A DNA stretch of 6,944 nucleotides from X23 sp050251575 (GCA_050251575.1 JBFWMP010000148.1:1-6944); one strand, 5' to 3'. Positions 1-6,777 are shown, counted from the first letter of the stretch. Notes: generated from the letters alone by a model not told the origin. Numbers and translations are program-made.

Positions 1-1523
1 TATCAGGAGTGGCTACTCTTTCAAGCTTTTCCACAAATGTTGAGAATCCATTGTTTATAATGGATATCGATGCCTCCTCTATACAATCCTTAATAGATGA
101 AATTCATATTGGAGATGGAGCTGAAACCCATTTGATTAGCTCTGATGGTCGGGTTATTACCTGTTTGAAGGAGGGTGAAACAGCTCAGAATGTATCGGAT
201 ATAGCAGGACAAGCTTTCTACCAAAATATATTGCAAAGTGAAGAGATGCAGGGTTCTGAAACGGTATCTTATAAAGGAGCAGACCATATTATGGTCTATC
301 AGAAGGTGGGAGACTCGGGGTATACTCTGATAGGACTTATTCCTCGTGCAGAACTTTTAAAGACAGTTACAGTGATTCGATATTTCACCGTAGGGCTGGT
401 GTTGTTAGCAGCATTAGTTGCCTTGGGCATGGGCCTATATATGGCGACAGGAATGGGGAGAACTATTAATCGGATTGTTGATGTTGCTGACGGCGCGGCA
501 AGCGGAGATTTAACCCTTAATCCTACATCGCACAGAAAAGATGAGTTGGGATTTCTTACAGGCAGTATTGCAAAGATGATATCAAATATGCGTGAACTTA
601 TACAGCAGGTGTTAGAGATTTCCCAGAAAGTAGCAGGCTCTGCCGATACGGTAGCCACTACGTCTCAGCAGATTTCGGCGACCTCTAATGAAATTGCTTC
701 AGCAATACAGGAAATAGCGCATGGCGCATCTGAGCAAGCCGGGGATGCAGAACAAGGCAGCAGTAAAATGGAAGAATTAGCAGGGAAAATTAATAATGTT
801 AGTGATAATGCTAAAAATATCCATAGTGTTTCTCAAGATACGACTAAGTTGGTGAAAGATGGACTGCTGTCTATTGAGGATTTAGATAAAAAATGTCATC
901 AGACAACAACTATAACTGAAGCTATTTTATCAGATATACAGCAATTGCAGCAGCAGTCCAGATCTATCGATAAAATCACTAAAGTGATTGATGGTATTGT
1001 AGGACAGACAAAGCTGCTAGCATTAAATGCCGCTATTGAAGCAGCACGTGCAGGAGAAGCCGGAAGAGGGTTTGCTGTGGTAGCAGATGAAGTGCGAAAA
1101 TTAGCAGAACAATCCATGGAAGCTACACGTGAAATAACTGCTATTATTAAGGCAACTCATCAGCAGACTGCTCAAACTGTTGAACGGGCACAGTCGGCAG
1201 AAGAGACAATTAAATCACAAAATCAGTCGGTTGTAGCTACTATATCAATCTTTAAACAGATTTCTTCTTCTATGGGGAGTTTGGTAGCAAGTGTTGAGCA
1301 CATTATGTCTGGGATTGCTGAGATGGAAGAAAACAAAAATGAAGCAGTTCTAATGATGCAGAGTGTTTCCAGTGTATCCCAACAGACAGCCGCATCGTCT
1401 GAAGAAATTACCGCTTCTGCGGAGGAGCAACAATCCAGTATAGAAGAATTGGCTGCTTTTGCACAAGAGTTGAGTGATGCAGCACAGCAATTAACGGAGT
1501 CTATTACAAGATTTAAAATATAG
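1..1523 (+). CDS. Methyl-accepting chemotaxis protein, 5' end missing
   Basis: This is a transmembrane chemoreceptor that signals through CheW/CheA to the flagellar motor. The frame is open to the first base of the window. A GTG at 9 is in frame, but the protein before the membrane segment already looks like the membrane-proximal half of a dCache sensor (residues about 15-120, counted from position 9), so the true start and first membrane helix lie upstream. A hydrophobic helix follows at about 122-148, then a HAMP domain at about 149-200, then the long cytoplasmic coiled coil. The signalling tip (about 330-370) has LALNAAIEAARAGE and GRGFAVVADEVRKLAE, the family hallmark. One tip position is unusual: lysine 335 sits where most receptors have asparagine (QTKLLALN rather than QTNLLALN). 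The C-terminus ends TRFKI, with no NWETF-type CheR/CheB tether. The ligand cannot be told. Family assignment is very secure. Confidence 0.95.
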   Translation, partial: SGVATLSSFSTNVENPLFIMDIDASSIQSLIDEIHIGDGAETHLISSDGRVITCLKEGETAQNVSDIAGQAFYQNILQSEEMQGSETVSYKGADHIMVYQKVGDSGYTLIGLIPRAELLKTVTVIRYFTVGLVLLAALVALGMGLYMATGMGRTINRIVDVADGAASGDLTLNPTSHRKDELGFLTGSIAKMISNMRELIQQVLEISQKVAGSADTVATTSQQISATSNEIASAIQEIAHGASEQAGDAEQGSSKMEELAGKINNVSDNAKNIHSVSQDTTKLVKDGLLSIEDLDKKCHQTTTITEAILSDIQQLQQQSRSIDKITKVIDGIVGQTKLLALNAAIEAARAGEAGRGFAVVADEVRKLAEQSMEATREITAIIKATHQQTAQTVERAQSAEETIKSQNQSVVATISIFKQISSSMGSLVASVEHIMSGIAEMEENKNEAVLMMQSVSSVSQQTAASSEEITASAEEQQSSIEELAAFAQELSDAAQQLTESITRFKI

Positions 1524-1564
1524 AGAAGTATATACAAAAATATTAATAAGATTTTTGCTGGAAG

Positions 1565-1617
1565 AAATATGGGGACATTACGACGGTTTGCCGACGCTAT
1601 GTCCCCATATTTTTTTT
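1565..1617 (+). terminator. Rho-independent terminator of the chemoreceptor gene
   Basis: A perfect 12-bp stem, ATATGGGGACAT at 1567-1578 pairing with ATGTCCCCATAT at 1599-1610, is extended by A-T pairs at its base. Seven T residues follow at 1611-1617. The 20-base loop can form an inner hairpin (CGACGG / CCGACG around TTTG, one A-A mismatch), giving a long stacked stem. It begins about 40 bases after the stop codon at 1523. It should end the chemoreceptor transcript and separate it from the regulator downstream. The opposite strand has no matching T-run, so it looks one-directional. Confidence 0.88.
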
Positions 1618-1684
1618 AGAGTATAGAATTGCAGTAGAATTATAGTAAGATAGCACATAATTTTACAATTTATATAAAATTATA

Positions 1685-1693
1685 TGTTATGAT
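1685..1693 (+). promoter_or_regulatory. Candidate extended -10 promoter for the PrpR-type regulator
   Basis: TG-T-TATGAT at 1685-1693 fits an extended -10 element (TGnTATAAT) with one mismatch. A TTTACA at 1662-1667 could be a -35 but lies 20 bases away, longer than ideal. Transcription would start near 1700 and give a leader of roughly 90 bases before the ATG at 1788. The surrounding 1618-1787 stretch is very AT-rich, so chance matches are likely. No sigma-54 (-24/-12) element and no copy of the TTGCAT-type dyad found at 3719-3784 was seen upstream of this gene, which argues against simple autoregulation through that site. Confidence 0.3.
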
Positions 1694-1787
1694 ATATACA
1701 TGAAAGATGATTCTATTTGCTAGATTAAGTGAAATTTAACAGAGTTTATCTTGAGGGTTGGCAATAAAGTAAAATGGAGGAATATCA

Positions 1788-3698
1788 ATGATTCATATTG
1801 TTTTTATTGTGCCATATAAAGAGATTAAGGGAGTAGTTGAACAAGTATTTTCAGAAAGACGAGACAAGTCAAAAATATCATACAAAATTATAATTGTGCG
1901 TCCATCAACATCTAAAGAATTAGAATTAGAGGGTGATGTAATTATTTCACGAGGATATACTGCAGTGTCTCTAAGGAGGATGAGGCTGCTAAATGTGGAA
2001 TTAAAGACAACAGGGTATGACATTTTAGCTGCTGTAAATGAGTGCGTGAGCAGATTTGACAGTAAAAGGATTGGAATTTTTGGTACGTTTAATATGATTA
2101 ATGGTTCTGAAAATGTGAAACATATGTATCATGACATAGATATTTGTTGCTATATCGTGGAAAAGAAAAGTGAACTTAAAACTGTTATAGAAAAAGCAAT
2201 TAATGATGGCATAGATGCAGTTGTTGGGGGATTATCTGTTTGTGAAATAACAGAAAAGATGGGTATAAGTACCGTTATGATAAGATCAGGAAAAGAGGCT
2301 GTCGCTATAGCTGTCGACGAAGCTATAAAATTAGTTGAAATAACACGTAGGGAGAAAGAAAAAAGAGATAGAATAGAAACAATTATGAATTATTCCCTTG
2401 AAGGAATTATATCAACAGATATGGAAGGCAAGATAACTCTAATAAATAAATATGCAGCCTGCTTTTTTGATACGGACGGGCAAAACGCAATTGGCAGCCA
2501 CGTTTCGCAGTATATTCCGAAGATTAACGTTCAGTCGGTTATAAAAGAGAGTAGGAAAATATTAGGTGAAACACAAAAACTTGATAATATGATGATTTCG
2601 GTAAACTGTGTACCTATAAGAGGAAAGCATGAAAATACAGGTAGTGTAATAACATTTCAAAATGTAACCAAGATACAGGAACTTGAAGGGAAGATTAGAA
2701 AAGAGTTACATATTAAAGGCTTTGTGGCGAAGTACAATTTCAATGATATCTTATGCAAAGATAACTCCATGAGGGAAGCCATAAGAATTGCGTCTCGCTT
2801 TAGTGAGTCTGATTCAAATGTTCTTATATTCGGAGAAACGGGGGCAGGCAAAGAACTTTTTGCTCAAAGTATACATAATGCGAGCAAAAGATGTAATGGT
2901 CCTTTTGTAGCTATCAATTGTGCTGCGTTGCCGGAACATCTTTTAGAAAGCGAACTTTTTGGATATGTTGAAGGAGCTTTTACAGGTGCCGCAAAAGGGG
3001 GTAAGATGGGGCTTTTTGAGATTGCCCATAATGGTGCTATTTTCTTAGATGAAATCGGTGACATTTCTGCTAAACTTCAAGGCAGGCTCCTTAGAGTTAT
3101 ACAAGAGAGAGAAATTATACGGTTGGGACACGATAGGGTTATACCTATTAATGTAAGGATAATATCTGCATCTAATAAAGATTTACACAAAGAGGTGGAG
3201 AAAGGAAACTTCAGGCAGGATTTATTATATCGTCTTGATGTATTGAAACTTACAATTCCACCACTTCGCGAAAGAAAACATGATATTATGATTCTTATAA
3301 ACCATTATATAAATAAAGAACGTGAAAAATCTAAATGCATTTTGAAAGAATTTTCCGATGAGGCACAAAGAATAATACTAGAGCATAGATGGTTAGGTAA
3401 CGTTAGAGAATTAAGAAATTTTTGTGAGCGTATTTGTGTATTGTGTGAAAATGAAATAGCAACATGTGAAGATGTATGCAAGTCGTTAGGGATAAATGGA
3501 ACAGGAGAAACGGAGGGAGAAGTAACCATTAGTTGTAATAATGTGTTTAGTTTTACTGCAAATATTGAGCAATCGGAAAAGGAAGTAATCATTGAAGCCC
3601 TAAAAAGGACAAGCAATAGCAGAAAAGGTGCTGCATGTTTATTGGGAATTGATAAAAGTACTCTTTGGAGAAAAATGAAAAAATATAATATAGGTTAG
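1788..3698 (+). CDS. PrpR-type sigma-54-dependent transcriptional activator
   Basis: This 636-residue enhancer-binding protein is expected to activate sigma-54 RNA polymerase by ATP hydrolysis. Residues 1-185 match the PrpR_N ligand-sensing domain (VIISRGYTAVSL near 51-62; AVVGGLSVCEITEKMGI near 144-160). A short charged linker (about 185-195) leads into a PAS domain (about 195-292). The AAA+ domain starts near 319: Walker A GETGAGKE at 349-356, sigma-54 contact loop GAFTGA at 396-401, Walker B GAIFLDEIGD at 416-425, arginine-finger region FRQDLLYRLD from 475, sensor II WLGNVREL at 535-542. A Fis-type helix-turn-helix ends the protein (AACLLGIDKSTLWRKM, about 614-631). All catalytic motifs look intact. 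The one oddity is leucine where WPGNVREL is usual. ATG 1788 is chosen because GGAGG lies 7 bases upstream and the PrpR_N domain begins at once. In enteric PrpR this sensor domain responds to 2-methylcitrate, but the neighbours here are not propionate genes. The likely target is the sigma-54 promoter at 3969. Confidence 0.93.
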   Translation: MIHIVFIVPYKEIKGVVEQVFSERRDKSKISYKIIIVRPSTSKELELEGDVIISRGYTAVSLRRMRLLNVELKTTGYDILAAVNECVSRFDSKRIGIFGTFNMINGSENVKHMYHDIDICCYIVEKKSELKTVIEKAINDGIDAVVGGLSVCEITEKMGISTVMIRSGKEAVAIAVDEAIKLVEITRREKEKRDRIETIMNYSLEGIISTDMEGKITLINKYAACFFDTDGQNAIGSHVSQYIPKINVQSVIKESRKILGETQKLDNMMISVNCVPIRGKHENTGSVITFQNVTKIQELEGKIRKELHIKGFVAKYNFNDILCKDNSMREAIRIASRFSESDSNVLIFGETGAGKELFAQSIHNASKRCNGPFVAINCAALPEHLLESELFGYVEGAFTGAAKGGKMGLFEIAHNGAIFLDEIGDISAKLQGRLLRVIQEREIIRLGHDRVIPINVRIISASNKDLHKEVEKGNFRQDLLYRLDVLKLTIPPLRERKHDIMILINHYINKEREKSKCILKEFSDEAQRIILEHRWLGNVRELRNFCERICVLCENEIATCEDVCKSLGINGTGETEGEVTISCNNVFSFTANIEQSEKEVIIEALKRTSNSRKGAACLLGIDKSTLWRKMKKYNIG

Positions 3699-3718
3699 AA
3701 ATATTTCACTACTGCAAT

Positions 3719-3784
3719 AACATTGCATACATACAACTAAATAATTGCATATATGCAATTATTTAGTTGTATGTATGCAATGTT
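3719..3784. promoter_or_regulatory. 66-bp perfect palindrome: probable enhancer (UAS) of three phased activator sites
   Basis: Positions 3719-3751 are the exact reverse complement of 3752-3784: 33-bp arms with no mismatch and no spacer. Within it lie three 14-bp dyads: TTGCATACATACAA (3723-3736), TTGCATATATGCAA (3745-3758) and TTGTATGTATGCAA (3767-3780). They repeat every 22 bp, about two helical turns, so all face one side of the helix. This is what an upstream activating sequence for a Fis-HTH enhancer-binding protein should look like. It lies between the activator gene and a sigma-54 promoter, its centre about 233 bp upstream of the -12 element. It starts 21 bases after the regulator stop codon, so as RNA it would also fold into a very long hairpin capping that transcript. 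No T-run follows (next bases are TCCTTTCT), so it is not a classic terminator. Binding by the 1788-3698 product is inferred. Confidence 0.8.
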
Positions 3785-3968
3785 TCCTTTCTGAAAGGCT
3801 TTTAAAAGATGATTGTTATATATAATGGGTATTTTCTATTTACTAGCTTATCTATCTTAATGCTTCTAACTTTGTTAGCGGAAAGGCAAGGAGCGGCGGA
3901 CTTTTCTATTGATCCAATTAAGCTCCGGGTAAAGCTGAAATTCTATCTCAAGAAAATTTTGCTTTATA
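3785..3968. other. Spacer between enhancer and sigma-54 promoter, no convincing gene
   Basis: This 184-base stretch separates the palindrome from the -24/-12 promoter. It is the DNA that would loop to bring the activator to polymerase. It holds a small hairpin, CCTTT-CTG-AAAGG at 3786-3798, and the palindrome CTTTTAAAAG at 3799-3808. A 61-codon frame runs 3809-3994, but it reads straight through the promoter and has only a weak ribosome site inside the small hairpin, so I do not call it a gene. No clear IHF-type bending site was seen. A more GC-rich patch near 3880-3902 stands out from its surroundings, without an explanation. Confidence 0.5.
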
Positions 3969-3985
3969 TTGGCACGTTAATTGCT
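3969..3985 (+). promoter_or_regulatory. Sigma-54 (-24/-12) promoter
   Basis: The bases TTGGCACG-TTAA-TTGCT match the sigma-54 consensus YTGGCACG-N4-TTGCW at every defined position. The invariant GG (3971-3972) and GC (3983-3984) are exactly 10 bases apart. Transcription should start near 3996, giving a leader of about 145 bases before the ATG at 4141. It points toward the oxidoreductase and transporter genes and lies downstream of a sigma-54 activator gene and a probable enhancer, so sequence and context agree. Transcription should therefore be silent until the activator hydrolyses ATP. Confidence 0.92.
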
Positions 3986-4007
3986 ATAGATTAGGGTATA
4001 GCAATTA
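3978..4007. repeat. Inverted repeat across the -12 element and predicted start site
   Basis: TAATTGCTATA (3978-3988) is the exact reverse complement of TATAGCAATTA (3997-4007), with an 8-base spacer. The left arm contains the TTGC of the -12 element, and the spacer plus right arm cover the predicted start (about 3996). A protein bound here would block sigma-54 polymerase, so it could be a repressor site; an untemplated symmetry of AT-rich DNA is the alternative. TATAGAT also recurs directly at 3985-3991 and 4006-4012. Confidence 0.5.
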
Positions 4008-4050
4008 TAGATAACCAATTTTAATACTAAAAGGTAATATGGTTATCTAT
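4007..4050 (+). promoter_or_regulatory. Leader hairpin 1 of the sigma-54 transcript
   Basis: ATAGATAACCA (4007-4017) pairs perfectly with TGGTTATCTAT (4040-4050). The 22-base loop can close further through TTTTA (4019-4023) with TAAAA (4028-4032). It would begin about 11 bases into the transcript. CCAATTT (4015-4021) could instead pair with AAATTGG (4052-4058), which would exclude this stem. A 12-bp palindrome, AATTGGCCAATT, follows at 4053-4064. The function is unknown: 5'-end mRNA protection, a protein site or a switch are all possible. Confidence 0.45.
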
Positions 4051-4070
4051 GAAATTGGCCAATTATAAAA

Positions 4071-4104
4071 TCCAAGATAAGTAAACCGGTTTGCTTATTT
4101 TGGA
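4071..4104 (+). promoter_or_regulatory. Leader hairpin 2, 17-bp stem just upstream of the oxidoreductase ribosome site
   Basis: Bases 4071-4087 pair with 4088-4104 around the centre AAACC|GGTTT. Fifteen pairs are Watson-Crick and two are G-U wobbles (G4076-U4099 and U4082-G4093). The wobbles pair only in + strand RNA; in the opposite strand they would be A-C mismatches, which favours an RNA role on the transcribed strand. No T-run follows, so it is not an intrinsic terminator. It ends about 20 bases before the Shine-Dalgarno GAGGGGAG (4125-4132), close enough to affect translation start or mRNA stability. Confidence 0.5.
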
Positions 4105-4140
4105 AAATTCCACAGTGAAAATCTTGAGGGGAGAAATTGC

Positions 4141-5544
4141 ATGATATATCACAACTTATATCCTAAAAGCAGCAAAAAAATCGTCAGTGCCGCACTAATT
4201 GGAACAGGACATTTTGGGACTGCTGTGTTAATCCAGTCAATCAAGAATGAGCGTTTAGAAGTACCTGCGATAGCAGATAAGAACATAGATGCTATAATGC
4301 TTGCTTTTAAACGTGCAGGCATAGAAGATGATATGACTGCCATATGTGAAAACGCAACTGATGCAAAGAAGGCATTTGAACAAGGAAAATATATTGCGGT
4401 CAAGGATCCTATGCTACTCATGGAATTGCCTATAGATGTAATTGTCGAGGCTACAGGTAATCCGGAAGCGGGTGCGAAACATGGACTGGCTGCGATAGAT
4501 AGCGGAAAACATTTAGTTATGGTTAACAAGGAAACTGATTCTTGCGTAGGTCCCATATTATATAAATTGTCTTGTGAAAAGGGAGTAGTTTATACACCGA
4601 TTGATGGTGACCAACATGGATTGTTAATTCAAATGGTAGAATGGGCAAGGGATACAGGCATAGAGGTAATTTGTGCAGGCAAATCAAGGGATGCAGAGTT
4701 CATATATAACAAGAAAGAAGCGACAGTGTCAGTTTTTGAAGATGGTATAACTATACATAAAACAGTTACAGCAAATTTAACAAGAGAAGAAAAAGAGTAT
4801 ATGGATAATCTTCCGGATGATAAAAGAGAAGAATACCTTAAAAAACGAAAAGATATACTTAAGGAGTTAGATGGTTGTGGTGGTTTTGACCTTTGTGAAA
4901 TGGTGATAGCGGCAAATTCATTAGGATTAAAGCCTGATGTCCCGACTATGTATGATGCTATTGTAAGAACATCAGAAATACCCAAAGTACTTTGTGAAGC
5001 TAAAGACGGCGGCATTCTTACACAAAGAGGTGTTGTTGAAGTAGTTACCTGCCTTAGAGAGCCGCAGGAGGCTGGCCTTGGTGGAGGTGTATTTATGGTT
5101 GTTAATTGTGAAAATGAATATTCGCAAATGATTTTAGCCACAAAGGGATGCCTCTCAAATACAAATGGCTCAACCTCTCTTATCTATCGACCATATCATT
5201 TGTGCGGAGTAGAAGCTCCTACAACTATTTTATGTGCAGGACTTTTAGAAGTGGCAACAGGTCCAAGAGAGTATAAGCAATCCTATGACATTGTCCAAAT
5301 TGCGGCAGTAGATCTAAAGGCTGGAGATATAATGGGAAATGACCATGATAAAAGACTGATTACAAATATAGTACCGGCATCACCCATTAAATTGGGCGGC
5401 GGTGTCCCTGCTCATATGTTGAGCGGGAGGAAGCTAACCAAAGATGTAGCAAAAGGAACGGTAATTACTTATAATATGATTGAAAAACCACATGCCTCCG
5501 TTTTGTGGAAACTTAGAGGAATCCAGGACGAACTTCCGTTATAG
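4141..5544 (+). CDS. NAD(P)-dependent oxidoreductase, homoserine-dehydrogenase-like with SAF domain (DRL-like family)
   Basis: This 467-residue protein is a probable cytoplasmic dehydrogenase or oxidoisomerase. Its N-terminus is a Rossmann fold: GTGHFG at 21-26 is the dinucleotide-binding loop and Asp46 ends the second strand, suggesting NAD. IVEATGNPEAGAKH and the following VNKE resemble homoserine dehydrogenase. The middle carries a family-typical block (GGFDLCEMVIAANSLGLKPDVP; GGGVFMVV; YRPYHLCGVE). The C-terminus is a SAF-like domain, about 391-450 (PAHMLSGRKLTKDVAKGTVITYN). As I recall, this architecture includes DRL, the DXP reductoisomerase-like enzyme of Brucella, and relatives acting on branched sugar acids, and many members are uncharacterised. 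True homoserine dehydrogenase is unlikely, because the catalytic and ACT regions of that enzyme are not seen. ATG 4141 follows GAGGGGAG by 8 bases. It is the first gene after the sigma-54 promoter, with a TctC-type transporter gene 107 bases downstream, so its substrate is probably made from the imported compound. The family is secure; the reaction is not. Confidence 0.85.
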   Translation: MIYHNLYPKSSKKIVSAALIGTGHFGTAVLIQSIKNERLEVPAIADKNIDAIMLAFKRAGIEDDMTAICENATDAKKAFEQGKYIAVKDPMLLMELPIDVIVEATGNPEAGAKHGLAAIDSGKHLVMVNKETDSCVGPILYKLSCEKGVVYTPIDGDQHGLLIQMVEWARDTGIEVICAGKSRDAEFIYNKKEATVSVFEDGITIHKTVTANLTREEKEYMDNLPDDKREEYLKKRKDILKELDGCGGFDLCEMVIAANSLGLKPDVPTMYDAIVRTSEIPKVLCEAKDGGILTQRGVVEVVTCLREPQEAGLGGGVFMVVNCENEYSQMILATKGCLSNTNGSTSLIYRPYHLCGVEAPTTILCAGLLEVATGPREYKQSYDIVQIAAVDLKAGDIMGNDHDKRLITNIVPASPIKLGGGVPAHMLSGRKLTKDVAKGTVITYNMIEKPHASVLWKLRGIQDELPL

Positions 5545-5651
5545 TTTGAAAAGACGAATAGCAAGCAGTGAGTAGCAATAATGAATTGATATAAGTTTGT
5601 TATAACATTAAAACAAATTTAATAATTATCAAAAATAAGGAGGAAGTAAAA

Positions 5652-6707
5652 ATGAAAAAGGCTATCTCTATTCTAATGACATTGGTGTTAATGTTAGGAG
5701 TTCTTGCAGGCTGTGGACAGTCTCAGGCACCTGGCAACACATCTTCCGACGCACCTGCAGCTTCTTCAGAAGCTAAACCGGCTGAAGAAAAAAAGGCATT
5801 TGACATGAAAAAAGAAGTAGAATATGTTGTTTCAGCATCACCTGGCGGTGGTTCAGACATCATTGCTAGGGTGATTGCAGACATTGTACAAAAAAATAAC
5901 TTGGCGCCTAAGCCCTTAATGGTTGTAAACAAGCCGGGCGGTGCTTGTGCAGTGGGTTATAATTATGTTGGTACAAAGAAAGGCGACCCTTATACACTTC
6001 TTTCATTACATTCAGGTAATGTTATAGTTTCGGTTGTTAACGGCTGGGATCAGGATTATGAAGATTTAACAGACATTATAGCAATTATGGCTTTTGATGA
6101 TCTAACCCTTTGCGTAAATGCGGATAGCCCTTATAAAGATATGAAGTCAGTAATAGAAGCTGCAAAAGCAGCTCCGGATACGTTAAAGTTTGGTTCATCT
6201 CAAAGAGGTAACAGCGACCAGCTTGGATATGAACTTGTACGGAAATATACAGGTGCAAAACTAAACTATGTACAATATGACAGTTCTGGTGACGTTGCAG
6301 GAGCACTCCTTGGTGGGCACGTTGATATAGCTATTTTGAATCCAGCTGAATGTATTGGTCAGGTTGAAGCAAAAAAGTTTATTCCAATCGCAACATTTGC
6401 TGAAGAAAGAATAGGCGGAGAATTCAAAGATGCACCTACATTTAAGGAAATTGGTTATCCGGAAATAGTGCTAAGAGAATATAGAGGTATTTCGGGTGCA
6501 AAGAATATGCCTGCTGAAGCAGTTGCTTTCTATGCAGATATGGCTAAAAAGATAACTGAAACAACAGATTGGAAAGAAGGCTACCTGGCAAAGAATAATT
6601 TAACTCCTGCATTTATGGGCGGAGACGAAGCTAAGGAGTATGCGAAGAAAGACACAGATGCATCTATGGCTTTGTTTAAGGAAGTAGGATATTTTGATAA
6701 AAAGTAG
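5652..6707 (+). CDS. TctC/Bug-family solute-binding lipoprotein of a tripartite tricarboxylate-type transporter
   Basis: This 351-residue extracytoplasmic binding protein captures a carboxylate-like solute and delivers it to TctAB membrane subunits. The lipoprotein signal is clear: MKKAISILMTLVLMLGVLAGC, with lipobox VLAGC and Cys21 as the lipidated residue. A flexible linker rich in Ser, Ala, Pro and Glu (22-50) precedes the folded domain. Family motifs are SPGGGSD at 63-69, followed by IIAR, and NKPGGA at 93-98, the loops that usually line the ligand pocket. KFGSSQRGNSDQL and the GGHVDIAILNP segment are also typical. Length fits the family once the linker is counted. AAGGAGG at 5637-5643 sets the start at ATG 5652. 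The 107-base gap after the oxidoreductase has no terminator, so both are probably on the sigma-54 transcript; a TTGATA at 5586 has no good -10 partner. Ligand specificity cannot be read from the sequence. Confidence 0.93.
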   Translation: MKKAISILMTLVLMLGVLAGCGQSQAPGNTSSDAPAASSEAKPAEEKKAFDMKKEVEYVVSASPGGGSDIIARVIADIVQKNNLAPKPLMVVNKPGGACAVGYNYVGTKKGDPYTLLSLHSGNVIVSVVNGWDQDYEDLTDIIAIMAFDDLTLCVNADSPYKDMKSVIEAAKAAPDTLKFGSSQRGNSDQLGYELVRKYTGAKLNYVQYDSSGDVAGALLGGHVDIAILNPAECIGQVEAKKFIPIATFAEERIGGEFKDAPTFKEIGYPEIVLREYRGISGAKNMPAEAVAFYADMAKKITETTDWKEGYLAKNNLTPAFMGGDEAKEYAKKDTDASMALFKEVGYFDKK

Positions 6708-6777
6708 AATGCCTACAAAGTAGCTGAATAAAAGGTACATTTATGACAAATGTGATCAATAAGATGCAGTAAGGCTT

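Noticed and set aside
1748..1757. ATCTTGAGGG shared with 4121-4130
   Set aside because: At 4121 it overlaps the Shine-Dalgarno of the oxidoreductase. At 1748 it sits 30 bases before the regulator start with no clear role. A ten-base match is weak evidence in AT-rich DNA.
1755..1785. TTGGCA upstream of the regulator gene as a possible second sigma-54 promoter
   Set aside because: No TTGC follows at the required spacing, and the site lies within about 30 bases of the start codon.
3719..3784. The 66-bp palindrome as an ordinary rho-independent terminator or a mobile-element end
   Set aside because: No T-run follows, the stem is AT-rich, there is no target-site duplication around it, and the internal 22-bp phased dyads plus the downstream sigma-54 promoter fit an enhancer better. 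A side role in mRNA 3' protection remains possible.
3809..3994. 61-codon frame starting with a hydrophobic stretch, which could be a small membrane protein
   Set aside because: It reads through the sigma-54 promoter and ends at the predicted start site. Its only ribosome site (GAAAGG) lies inside a small hairpin, and the sequence resembles no family I know. It would also be transcribed only by read-through from the regulator. Probably non-coding.
4629..5141. Long open frame on the - strand inside the oxidoreductase gene
   Set aside because: It is a shadow of a secure + strand coding region; its translation shows no recognisable domain and it has no ribosome binding site.
4141..5544. Annotation as homoserine dehydrogenase
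   Set aside because: Only the N-terminal Rossmann part resembles that enzyme. The central block and SAF-type C-terminus belong to a distinct family, and the neighbours are transport and sigma-54 control genes, not threonine or methionine biosynthesis.
5586..5614. TTGATA followed by an AT-rich stretch as an internal promoter for the binding-protein gene
   Set aside because: The hexamer at 16-17 base spacing (TTAAAA or TAAAAC) is a poor -10; not supportable from sequence alone.
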